DNA of 64,000 bases from assembly GCF_000187245.1 (NCBI RefSeq), contig NC_027865.1, positions 124,001 through 188,000 on the forward strand, written 5' to 3'. This document shows, piece by piece, positions 29,924 through 38,716 of this stretch. Position numbers and translations under genes: made by a program. The stretch comes from Ogataea parapolymorpha DL-1. Its lineage: Eukaryota; Ascomycota; Pichiomycetes; Pichiales; Pichiaceae. Under the pieces are notes generated by a model. It made no database searches and was not told the origin of the DNA. It saw only the letters and a list, made by a program, of their open reading frames with translations. Within the stretch, counting starts at the first letter, position 1; each line of letters starts with the position of its first letter.

Positions 29924-31312
29924 GCTAGATATTTTATTAAAATAAGGCTGTGCTCCTCTGTATCGCCAGCAGGAGTCCATCTTCAAGGCGATCTCGTAGG
30001 CAAGCAGCGCCGCCAGCAGCGCCACGGTTATGCCATAAGCTTGGTGAACTCAAGCTTGGCCGTGCTCAGACCCCGTGTGATAACTCCGACCGGCAGTCTG
30101 GGCAGCAGTAGCCAGAACTGTGGCAGATAATGGTTAAAGAAATTGCGGCCCTCGCCGGTCTCGTCCTCGATGGGCTTGTCTAGAGTGGCCCGGCTGTATG
30201 GATATAACAGGGACACACACAGTGCATGCGTGAAGTAGTAAGTAAGTAGAGTCCGATGTTCTCAATCGCTTCCTCTTAGCAAAGTCTGCAGCAGAGTCAG
30301 CACAAAGAATCAGCGAGGAGATGAACGGCATGTGCAGCCGGAACCAGAGCAGGGCAGTGTTTCCGGACCGTCTGCATGCGTGCACAGGATAATGGCGCGT
30401 CCCACCTTCTCAGTGAAGCCGAGGCCGAAATTGCGCTCTGCCGTGGTAGCGACGATTTTGTAGAGGAATCCGCCGATGGCGATAACATAAAACGCACCGA
30501 AGCGCTCAACCTCGTGCTGGATGTTGATGACCGTGCTGTAATTCAGCTTGAGCAGCTTCTTGGTGTAAGGGTGGTATGAAAAGCACCAGGGAGACGAATT
30601 GCAGAAACAGGTTCATGAAGCTGAGGCCAGCCTTTGCGCGCACAGGAACGAAGATGACGGGGATCCACAAGCAGCACGTGACGATTGTCAGCTAGCCGAA
30701 CAAATTATTTTGGAGCCCGTCTTGGGGAACGTAGATCGAATAGACTAGCAGACTGAAGGCCAAAAAGAGACGGCACAGAATGTACGAAACCACAACAGTT
30801 GTTTTTGCCGCATTGGACTCAAGCATATGGTTTGTACCACTGGTGTACACAAGCAGGAGTGCAAGAATCCAGAGGATGTAGATTTTCTGGAGCAGGTCCT
30901 CATTGAAGTATCAGTTCGTGAAATCCTTGATATCGGACAAGGCCTCCCAAATCGGCACAAAGAGCAAAGAACTATTTGAGCATTGACAGGCCAGTGGGCT
31001 CGCGTTTAGCGGACGAGCCGGTTTGGCCACAATTCCCACATAGGGCAGATACAAGAACAGCCGCCCCTTGCCACTTCCGCCGCGCTCGGTCCATGCAGTA
31101 GAGCGTTCCGTTATAGAAGAAATTAAGCGCATCAGGCTATTAATAAACCAAGAGCGGACCACTGGCTTCTTTATGTGCTGCAAAGCGACTGCGCCGTACT
31201 TTTGCACAGGCATCGAAATCCTCTCGTCGCGGCTCTCCTGACTCGCATGGAGGTACACCAGGTAGTCCCGGAGTTCCTGGTCAGACTGCGGTACGGATTC
31301 TGAGTCAGTCAC
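29924..31312 (-). pseudogene. Broken polytopic membrane protein gene, LtrA-like
   Basis: One coding history is spread over all three minus-strand frames. It starts at ATG 31312 and runs well to 30911, where a TGA interrupts ...SDIKDFTN. The same frame continues with YFNEDLLQKIYILWILALLL. A second in-frame stop, TAG, is at 30692-30694. Near 30580 it shifts to a frame reading INIQHEVERFGAFYVIAIGG, near 30370 to one with WFRLHMPFISSLIL, and near 30240 to one with TYYFTHALCVSLLYPYS. A last shift near 30030 reads a hydrophobic helix (GITVALLAALLAYEIAL) close to the end. The helices and the EHxVERFxAF-like block recall fungal low-temperature-requirement A (LtrA) proteins. Two stops plus three or more frameshifts indicate decay rather than one sequencing error. 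No function is expected. Confidence 0.75.
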
Positions 31313-32278
31313 CTCGCTCTGTTAGACTGCTTGTGTGTTTGGCCACAAAAACGGTCATGTCACAAGGGCCAACGGTTAAAATTGCCCTGTAATTTCTTAA
31401 AATAATAGTGGAGAGTCTGCGGCTCGGTGATTACGACTAAAATTAAACTTGCAGGGGCGAGAAAAAAGGGTACTGGGGAAGAGCAAACAATTGTAACTGG
31501 TACCTCAAGGCGGGGTGCATGGGGTTGGAGAGGCTGAAAACAGGGCCGCGGTCTTCCTGGGTTGTCTGGGGTAATTTGTTAATTGCATCTGCGTTGGTTT
31601 AGGGGTAAGATAGTTCTTTCCTGTTTGAACGGTACACAAAACAAGGTACAGACGCGTGAGCACAATCGGGGGAAAAAACAACTGAGCCTATTTGGAGTGC
31701 GGCCGATTTTGCGAACGCGCTCGAACTTCGCCCGATTCTTAAATATGTGGCTGAAACATGTACTAGTGAAACGGGTACCTGGCAGTAGCACCTTGGGGGG
31801 TGAGCGATTTACAGCTTGACTATAGTACAGTCAGTGAAGCAGCAAAAACAATGATACTAAGCTGATTTTAAAATGAGATCGACAACGCTTAACTGCCTAC
31901 TATGTACAACGTACAGCAAATTTTTTTCCGTTTGATCTTCCTTTTCGATCAGGTTTATACCGGTTTCAGCACCTCCTCACACCCGTATTGTTGAAATCTT
32001 ACCGAGACAATAAATAACTAACAAATGCCTAACATATTACATAGAAAATCGCTGAGATGTTCTTCACCGCATTGTGCTGCAGTAGAACGCATCCCAATTA
32101 AATATTCAAATCTCCTGTTTTATATATTCTCGTGATGCTTTTTATCGTTTTCCATTAAAAAATCTCTCTAAGACCATCCAACGTTCCTGTCGTGAACAAA
32201 AGTCCAAACACCCTTTGCTTTATATTCGTACTCTCATTTTTGCATGTGTCGGTAACCCCGACACTCTAGCACTTCGTC
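31313..32278. other. 966-base gene-poor stretch between the pseudogene and the XlnR-like gene
   Basis: No protein gene is supported. It holds the tRNA-like relic at 31585-31655 and A/T-rich sequence towards 32278 that probably contains the promoter of the next gene. A short inverted GATC-containing element lies near 31933-31953. I found no long terminal repeats or target-site duplications. Confidence 0.5.
31585..31655 (+). other. tRNA-like relic
   Basis: A 71-base segment of tRNA length. Its ends pair as an acceptor stem (GCATCTG with CAGACGC, one A-C mismatch). A perfect A-box match (TGGTTTAGGGG) sits in the right place for a D arm, and GTTC/GAAC could form part of an anticodon stem. There is no B box or TPsiC loop, so it cannot be a normal tRNA gene; it may be a decayed one, perhaps for glycine. 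Confidence 0.3.
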
Positions 32279-33478
32279 ATGCAATCCAATTCTTCAAGTT
32301 CACCTGACAGAGATTCCGAAGCACCAGAACGTCCCCGTTTACCTTCTTTTCAGGAGATCCAAGAGCAATTACAGTCGAGTACGGTTCTCCCTTCCCCTAC
32401 TCTGCCTCCTCCACTCCCCCAGTCGCAATTACCATCCATCTCCATGCTACTGCACCACACTAGAACGGCGCCACTGCCACCTGTAACTTACACATCCTAT
32501 CCTGCCTACATAGCCGAGCCAGAGACTTCGCACCAGCCACCATCATCCACACCTGTTCACCAACCTCCATCTCCTCATGAAGACTCGTCCAAGTCGACGC
32601 CCTACAGCCCAAAGACGAAATACAGAAGGACTCGCAGGGCTTGCGATCTCTGCAACCAGAAACGGACCAAATGCTCGGGCGAAATGCCCCGCTGCTCTCA
32701 ATGTATCAGAACAAACAGCGTGTGTACGTATCTTCGGGAAGAGAAAAAAAGAGGCAGAGCCAGCTCGAATTATCCAAAAATAATCATCCGACGGAAACCA
32801 ACCAAAAATAAAAGTCCGGAAATGAAGCACGAGCAGGACATACTACACCGCCAGTCACCACACCCATCGCCATCCGCCCTCTCGCAGCCTTTCCGGTACC
32901 CCATTCTAAATCAAGCGTCCCATGTCATCTCTCAGCTGCAAATTTCGCATTTTCTTGCAAATGACTTGATTGACTTGTACTTTCAAACTCCGTTTCCAGT
33001 CATGATCCTCAACCCAAACCAGATTCTTACCTCGGATCCACACAGAGTGCGGAAAATTAACGAGGGGTTCATTCTGTCTATGCTTCTCTGTGGAGCGGCA
33101 CTTTTGCAACTCTCTCCATCACCATCTATTTCCAAAGAGTCCTCGCTAGGACTGCTAGACATGTTGTTTTTCAAAACAAACAGCTTCTTACAAAGTTCAA
33201 CCAAATTGGACCACGATGACATTATCTCATACATAAATCTTGTCAGAGCATACACGATGGTTGGCGGCATTCATGAGGCCATTCAAGTAATTGACCAGGC
33301 TATCAGCCTCGCTTTAAAGCTTAAAATCAATGTCGAGGACCCATCGGAGTACCACACATTGACGGAAGAGAAGAGAAGAGCCTGGTACTGCCTGGTCACC
33401 CTAGAGGCAGAGCTTAAACACGGCTCACGTCATCCTTTCCTCACTAGAAATATGTCTAGCTCATTTTCCTCCCTATAG
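32279..33478 (+). CDS. Short Zn2Cys6 regulator, XlnR/Xyr1-like, possibly truncated
   Basis: A 399-residue zinc-cluster protein. A Pro/Ser-rich N-terminal 110 residues precede the cluster (Cys122, 125, 132, 139, 142, 149), followed by [12 protein letters not shown], a tail typical of the XlnR/Xyr1 group of polysaccharide and sugar regulators. Part of the fungal-specific domain is present (about 215-390, ending [21 protein letters not shown]). It stops where full-length relatives continue for several hundred residues. The last residues (MSSSFSSL) look unlike the family. Either the gene has lost its 3' part or it is a natural short form. The zinc cluster is intact, so DNA binding may persist. 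Confidence 0.7.
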   Translation: MQSNSSSSPDRDSEAPERPRLPSFQEIQEQLQSSTVLPSPTLPPPLPQSQLPSISMLLHHTRTAPLPPVTYTSYPAYIAEPETSHQPPSSTPVHQPPSPHEDSSKSTPYSPKTKYRRTRRACDLCNQKRTKCSGEMPRCSQCIRTNSVCTYLREEKKRGRASSNYPKIIIRRKPTKNKSPEMKHEQDILHRQSPHPSPSALSQPFRYPILNQASHVISQLQISHFLANDLIDLYFQTPFPVMILNPNQILTSDPHRVRKINEGFILSMLLCGAALLQLSPSPSISKESSLGLLDMLFFKTNSFLQSSTKLDHDDIISYINLVRAYTMVGGIHEAIQVIDQAISLALKLKINVEDPSEYHTLTEEKRRAWYCLVTLEAELKHGSRHPFLTRNMSSSFSSL

Positions 33479-33577
33479 ACTATGCGGCCTACCTGGCATC
33501 CAATTTCCGGTCGCATGGCTCGGAAAGCCGCATCACAGCCCTTCTGTGTAATCACTGTGTACAATAGCCATAGAAAT

Positions 33578-34396
33578 TCATTCTGCACCCTCATCAGTCG
33601 CCCCCTCCGGCTGCTCTCCCTCATCGGACTCGTAGCTAATTGAATCGAGTCCCATGTACACCAGCATCAACTTCCGATGGCTCTCCTCGTCTTTGATATC
33701 GTTGTTCGGGTTGTCGTACCCTTGCGTGATCTCTTTGTTCGAGAACATTTTGCCAAAAATCGGGTCGTCCATCTTTTTGCACAGCTCTATGTTTTTCATT
33801 ACGCAACGCTCTACCGTTAGATCGTTCCCAAGGTCCTTGCTAATCCGCTTCCATCTATTTTCCCAGTCCTTTCGTATCGCGTTCACAAGCCGTAGCTCCA
33901 TAAACCGCGACCAGGAGTCGTTACGCGACTTGTGATTGCGTAGGTACCGCATCTGGATCGCCTGCCACGAATGTCTGCCGTTTAACATTTTTTCAATCTC
34001 TTTCCACGAGTACTTCATCTCCTCCTTGTAGTATACAATAGCTTCGTCTTCGGCCTTGGTCCAGGCACGTGATCGCGTCTGCGAGTCGTTTACCACGGGG
34101 AAACCCGGCGAGATGAAGGTCGAAGCGCTCAAATCGATCTTCGATGCCTCCTGACCTTCTTGCTCCTTGCGTATGTCGTCTGTTTCCGCCTGCGGCATAT
34201 GTTCATCTTTGATGGCATTCTCCGGCTCCGACGCGTCCACCTTCGGCTTTTTTTCGCCTTTGTCCAGCTGCTCTTTCATTTGTCTTTTCTGTTGCACACG
34301 TTTGTGATACAACTCCACATCATTTGAAAGATGTGCCAGCAGATTCTGTGTGCTTGCGGGTCCCGTCTCGTTCTTGTCGACAAACTGCTCCGTCAT
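33578..34396 (-). CDS. Myb/SANT-domain protein of unknown role
   Basis: A 272-residue protein. It begins MTEQFVDKNETG; the frame is open up to 34633 but the upstream part overlaps the neighbour and looks non-coding, so I chose ATG 34396. Residues about 40-95 are charged and disordered. A Myb/SANT-like pair of repeats spans about 108-215: RAWTKAEDEAIVYYKEEMKY...WKEIEKML and a second unit with WENRWKRISKDLG. The C-terminus is acidic. The fold suggests DNA or histone binding in the nucleus; I do not recognise a named yeast orthologue. Confidence 0.7.
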   Translation of the reverse strand: MTEQFVDKNETGPASTQNLLAHLSNDVELYHKRVQQKRQMKEQLDKGEKKPKVDASEPENAIKDEHMPQAETDDIRKEQEGQEASKIDLSASTFISPGFPVVNDSQTRSRAWTKAEDEAIVYYKEEMKYSWKEIEKMLNGRHSWQAIQMRYLRNHKSRNDSWSRFMELRLVNAIRKDWENRWKRISKDLGNDLTVERCVMKNIELCKKMDDPIFGKMFSNKEITQGYDNPNNDIKDEESHRKLMLVYMGLDSISYESDEGEQPEGATDEGAE

Positions 34397-34466
34397 GTCG
34401 AAACAACAAATTTTCGTGTTGTAAAAAAACACAACTCCTGTGATGTCAGACGCCGTTACCCGGCCA

Positions 34467-34946
34467 CTATGTCTTCTTGATGTTGAACCTGCTATTTGCT
34501 GGTCGGGAGACGCTCTGGCCCGCAGAATGGCTCCCACGAGTTGATGAAAAACGTGATGTGATGCTATGAGCAGTTTTAGATGCACTGCTATTTGTCGTAG
34601 TGCGTCTAGGCAAGGGAGCTTGAGGAATGCCATTGGAAGACGGCTCCGATGACTTCTGTGGACTGAACCGCGACGTTTTGATCTTTGGTATATGCTCCAC
34701 TTGGCCCATTATTGCATGATTGGTTTCGCGGATCCCCGATTGGATCTTGTCAAGTGACAATCGGTGTTGAACGATTTTATTGTGGTGATCCGGCTCCAGC
34801 CATTCAGGAGGCTGTAAGCCTCGTTCTCGGAAGTACTTCACCATAGTCACATGGACCACAGTCTCGTTTTCGTGCTTGCCGTCTTTCTCTTCGCGTCGGA
34901 TCGACGTCTTAATATCAGACGAGATCTCTTTAAATTTGCGGAACAT
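34467..34946 (-). CDS. Mso1-like Sec1-binding protein
   Basis: A 159-residue protein. Its N-terminal block, with ETVVHVTMVKYFRERGLQPPEWL at about 28-50, resembles the Mso1 Sec1-binding domain, which ends in a similar KYY...G...P.WLG pattern. Mso1 is a small partner of Sec1 and Sec4 in exocytosis and prospore membrane formation. The rest is Ser/Thr/Arg-rich and disordered, with repeated SRF motifs. It is shorter than Saccharomyces Mso1 (210). The call rests on one domain. Confidence 0.55.
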   Translation of the reverse strand: MFRKFKEISSDIKTSIRREEKDGKHENETVVHVTMVKYFRERGLQPPEWLEPDHHNKIVQHRLSLDKIQSGIRETNHAIMGQVEHIPKIKTSRFSPQKSSEPSSNGIPQAPLPRRTTTNSSASKTAHSITSRFSSTRGSHSAGQSVSRPANSRFNIKKT

Positions 34947-35018
34947 GGAAAATATATAATAATGTAAAATTAATTATCCCCCTTTTTAAACAAAAGATCT
35001 ATCAAATTATGAAATTTC

Positions 35019-36356
35019 TTACAAAGTCTTTTCGGTCAGGTAGATGTTGTACTCATCCTTCAAGATCTTCATGATAGGGTCATTGATCTCTGGAGTCATT
35101 GGAGCATAGAGGCCTGGGCCTGGGAAGGCACCCTTCAAGACTTGCAAGACAGCAACGGCACAAGGAACACCAACCAGCTTGGCCATTGAGGAGTAACCGC
35201 CAGGAACACCATAGTCGACCAGGGTAGAGGTTCTAGTCTCGGTCTTGCCGTCCGCCCACTCGATGCCGAACTTGTGTTGCAAAATGACCATGTCTCTTTC
35301 GCCCTCTTCGTACTGCATCAGCTCCTCAAGAGTGGCGCACAGGGTGTCCAATGGATTGCCGGCAGGAGTAATTTTCTTGTCGGAGAACAGGCCGAGCCAC
35401 TTGAGACCAGCCAAAATTCTCTCTCTGTCGGCCTCGTCCTTGAACTTGGTTAGAGAGTCAATCTTGGCAACAATGTCCTTCTCAGAAGGAGAGGCAGCTC
35501 CAATGTACTTGGAAACAGCCTCATTCCATGGAATAGGCTTGGAGAAAATTTCATTTGGATCCTCTTTCAAGAATCCCATGTCGACAAGAACCTTGACGAA
35601 CTCTGGGAATCCCTGGAATCTCAAAGTGCCTCTAATAACGGTCTGGGCCTCAGGGATGCTGTAGAGCTCCTTGTAAACAGTGGAGTCTCTGTTAGGGTAG
35701 CAGACCAGCGCGTATCCCGGATAGATGAAGTATGGCTTGGCAGAGGCCATCAAGTCCTCGGAAGCAATCTTCTCGACCTTGCCATCTTTCCAGTATGTGG
35801 CTTGATTTCTCAGAGCAAGGAGAACACCTCTGGAAGACCACGAGAACTTGTATCCCAATGGATTGTCAGAATTTTCTGGTGCTGGCAGACCACCGCAGTA
35901 CGACAGGAAAGAGGTGATCTTACCACCGGCCTTGTGGACCTCGTCGATGGTCTTGACGGCGTACAAGTGGTCGATACCTGGGTCCAGACCGATCTCGTTC
36001 ATCACGACAATGCCGGCCTCCTTGATGGCTGGCTCCAACTCTCTCAGAGCAGGGGAGATGTAGGAGGTGGTGACGACGTTGGTGTGCTTCGACTTGATTG
36101 CAGCCTTGACGACGGCAGCGTGGTAGATGTATGGGATCAAAGAGATCACCACATCGTACTTATTGACCTCAGCGTCCAGAGCATCTTGGTCAGTAACGTC
36201 CAACGACAATGCGTTGGCAACAGAGCCTGCCAATTCCTTGGCTTTCGAGAGAGTTCTGCATGCGACAGTAACTTCGATGTCTTTCTGTTTAGCGAGAATG
36301 TCGACAGTTGGCTTGGCGACGAAACCAGAGCCGAGAAGGAGCACTTTCTGAGTCAT
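35019..36356 (-). CDS. LYS9: Saccharopine dehydrogenase (glutamate-forming)
   Basis: A 445-residue enzyme, the same length as Saccharomyces Lys9 (446). It condenses aminoadipate semialdehyde with glutamate and reduces the product to saccharopine in lysine synthesis. It has the dinucleotide-binding start KVLLLGSGFVAKP and the GLDPGIDHL segment of the family. The ATG at 36356 is preferred over the one at 36383, because homologues begin just before VLLLGSG. Confidence 0.96.
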   Translation of the reverse strand: MTQKVLLLGSGFVAKPTVDILAKQKDIEVTVACRTLSKAKELAGSVANALSLDVTDQDALDAEVNKYDVVISLIPYIYHAAVVKAAIKSKHTNVVTTSYISPALRELEPAIKEAGIVVMNEIGLDPGIDHLYAVKTIDEVHKAGGKITSFLSYCGGLPAPENSDNPLGYKFSWSSRGVLLALRNQATYWKDGKVEKIASEDLMASAKPYFIYPGYALVCYPNRDSTVYKELYSIPEAQTVIRGTLRFQGFPEFVKVLVDMGFLKEDPNEIFSKPIPWNEAVSKYIGAASPSEKDIVAKIDSLTKFKDEADRERILAGLKWLGLFSDKKITPAGNPLDTLCATLEELMQYEEGERDMVILQHKFGIEWADGKTETRTSTLVDYGVPGGYSSMAKLVGVPCAVAVLQVLKGAFPGPGLYAPMTPEINDPIMKILKDEYNIYLTEKTL

Positions 36357-36523
36357 GGTTGAAGAAAGATATGAAAATTGCAAAGTGGAAATTTTATGCG
36401 AGGTCGAAGGTGTGCAGGCGGTTTTTTACCAAATCAACCAGTCCGCCAACGCGCATACAATTAGTTCTGAATCGGTCATGGCAAATTTATTAGGCTTATT
36501 ATTTCTACCTATCAAGTTTTTTA

Positions 36524-37321
36524 TCAGGCCTCCTGCTCCCACCTTGTTCTCAGCTCAATAAACCAGGCCGGCAAGTTCTCTTCCCTGGGCAGCCTCACGC
36601 GCACCGACGCCGTTCCTGCCGGCTTGTAGAAACTCACTCCTGAGTAGCTGATGCTTTGTTGTCTCTCCTGTCTGTGCTTCCGTTTCTGGCGACGCATCTC
36701 CACCATTTTGAGCAGCGTCTTCGGGATCTGCGGCGACGTCGATACAGACAGGTGCGGGCTGATACTCAGGTCTTTCTCCAGGCTCTTTGGCTCCTCAACC
36801 ACCGTGGTCTCCTCGTCCTCGTCGTCCTGATCCGCCATTCTCTCGTAAGGCACCAGTTCGATGTTCACAAGCTCCAAGTAATTTTCCACCGCATAGTTAG
36901 CCTTGTTGTTGGCAAAGAGCCTGTATTCATTGGAAATACTCGAGTAGCTCCATCGCTGGATACGTCTTAGCAACCCGATCACTACCTCGCTTCTGTCCAC
37001 CAACAGACAATCGTGGTACGTCTGGTAGTCCAGAAGGATCTGGAATGTCTCTGCCACCAATGTCGGCCTCAAAACCATCCAATCCTGGAACCGCATGCTG
37101 TCGGTATCTTCAGGAATGACACTGGACTCCTTTAGGTGGCACAGGCGCACATGGTTGTCCTCGATATACTGATTGATTGCGCGAGGCGGTTTTTCCTCAT
37201 CGAGCCAAACAATAGTAGACAGCCCAAGCGTTTCCAAAAAAGGGGCGTTGATGGCGTCGAGCGCCGAACAGCGATAAAGACCGTCCTCGACAAACGCAAA
37301 GTTGTCTGGAGGCACAAGCAT
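36524..37321 (-). CDS. OCA4: Oca4-like atypical (probably inactive) tyrosine phosphatase
   Basis: A 265-residue protein starting MLVPPDNFAFVEDGLYRCS, the signature of the Oca/Siw14 dual-specificity phosphatase family and closest to Oca4. Where active members have CxxGxxR, this sequence reads VDRSEVVIGLLRR: the catalytic Cys is missing while the later residues remain. It is therefore likely a pseudophosphatase, acting as a partner of other Oca proteins in inositol pyrophosphate signalling. The second half has an acidic linker and a basic stretch (MRRQKRKHRQERQQ). Divergent from ALG2 with 39 bases between starts. Confidence 0.8.
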   Translation of the reverse strand: MLVPPDNFAFVEDGLYRCSALDAINAPFLETLGLSTIVWLDEEKPPRAINQYIEDNHVRLCHLKESSVIPEDTDSMRFQDWMVLRPTLVAETFQILLDYQTYHDCLLVDRSEVVIGLLRRIQRWSYSSISNEYRLFANNKANYAVENYLELVNIELVPYERMADQDDEDEETTVVEEPKSLEKDLSISPHLSVSTSPQIPKTLLKMVEMRRQKRKHRQERQQSISYSGVSFYKPAGTASVRVRLPREENLPAWFIELRTRWEQEA

Positions 37322-37360
37322 GAAATAATTATTTTTATTTATATATTATTATTTTCCTAT

Positions 37361-38692
37361 ATGAATATTATATTTATCCACCCTGATCTAGGGATCGGCG
37401 GTGCAGAGAGGCTTGTTGTCGATGCTGCAATGGCCCTGCAACCTGGGAATCAGGTCACTGTGTATACATCTCACTGCGATAAGTCGCACTGCTTTGAGGA
37501 GGTCGCCTCAAATCGGCTGAAGACAAAAGTGCACGGGGATTTCTTGCCAACGCATATTTTGGGAAAGTTTGCGATTCTGTTTGCATTTCTGCGCCAGTTG
37601 TACCTGGTGTCTGTGCTGGTGCTCAATGGGACCCTCAAAAAAACTGACGTGGTGTTTGTCGACCAGCTATCTTACTGTCTTCCATTGATCTACCTATTCA
37701 AGGGTGCACAAACAAAGATCATATTCTATTGCCATTTCCCAGATAAGCTGCTTGCGTCTCACTCGGGGCTGATTAGAAAAATCTACAGGCTGGTATTTGA
37801 TACTATAGAAGAGTTTTCAATGAGGTTCGCAGATAAGGTACTTGTCAACTCAGAGTTCACGAAAAAGACGGTTGAAAAAGAATTCAAAAGCCTGAAAACC
37901 GAATTTTTCAACGTGGTGTATCCCTGCGTAGGCGATATTTCCCTAGAAGAGGCGTCTCTCAAGGAGGTGGACAACTTTTTCAAAGAGAGTCCATTCTTCC
38001 TCTCCATAAATCGGTTCGAGAGAAAAAAGAATATTTCTCTGGCAATCAGAAAATACCACGAGTTCGTCACCAAGACCGAATCCAATCATAAGCTCGTCAT
38101 CGCAGGCGGGTACGACCCCCGTGTGTTCGAAAATGTGCATTATTTGATAGAGCTCGAGTCACTTTGCGAAAAACTTAGCCTGCCTTCGATCACCATCAGA
38201 GGAAAACTCATTGTGGCTCCTAGAAACACACAGGTTTTTTTCCTGCCTTCGATCAGCAGCGCCACCAAAAATGCGCTTCTTGCCAGATCTCAGCTGCTGA
38301 TATACACGCCCTCTTTCGAGCATTTTGGAATTGTTCCTGTTGAGGCTATGAGACTTGGAAAACCAGTCCTTGCGGAAGCTACCGGCGGCCCTACCGAAAC
38401 TGTTGTGCCGTATGACCACAAGGAGTTCACAGGGTACCTTGTCGGGCTTGTGGAAGACCGCTGGGTAGAGTACATGGAACATGTCCAGACGTTAACGGAA
38501 ACTGACCTTACGCAACTTGCCAAACGGGCCCAGGACCGTGTCGAGAAGCTCTTTTCGTCTAAGGCCATGGCTCTCAGCCTGAACAAGGCGATCAAGGAGT
38601 GCAAGCCAACGAAACGTAACGGCGAACTGGTATTGTTCGCGTTGGTGGCATTAAGTTTGGGAGCTACAGTCAAGTTCGTAAAGGGCGCATGA
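37361..38692 (+). CDS. ALG2: Alpha-1,3/1,6-mannosyltransferase Alg2
   Basis: A 443-residue GT4-family enzyme that adds the second and third mannose to the dolichol-linked N-glycan precursor on the cytosolic face of the ER. The N-terminal nucleotide-sugar transferase half begins IIFIHPDLGIGGAERLVVD. The C-terminal GT4 domain contains SFEHFGIVPVEAMRLGKPVLA with the conserved E-x7-E pattern. Hydrophobic segments near 85-110 and at the C-terminus would hold it to the membrane. The frame is open upstream to 37136, but the family start is ATG 37361. Confidence 0.94.
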   Translation: MNIIFIHPDLGIGGAERLVVDAAMALQPGNQVTVYTSHCDKSHCFEEVASNRLKTKVHGDFLPTHILGKFAILFAFLRQLYLVSVLVLNGTLKKTDVVFVDQLSYCLPLIYLFKGAQTKIIFYCHFPDKLLASHSGLIRKIYRLVFDTIEEFSMRFADKVLVNSEFTKKTVEKEFKSLKTEFFNVVYPCVGDISLEEASLKEVDNFFKESPFFLSINRFERKKNISLAIRKYHEFVTKTESNHKLVIAGGYDPRVFENVHYLIELESLCEKLSLPSITIRGKLIVAPRNTQVFFLPSISSATKNALLARSQLLIYTPSFEHFGIVPVEAMRLGKPVLAEATGGPTETVVPYDHKEFTGYLVGLVEDRWVEYMEHVQTLTETDLTQLAKRAQDRVEKLFSSKAMALSLNKAIKECKPTKRNGELVLFALVALSLGATVKFVKGA

Positions 38693-38716
38693 TTTATTCA
38701 GACTATAGAAGAGCCA

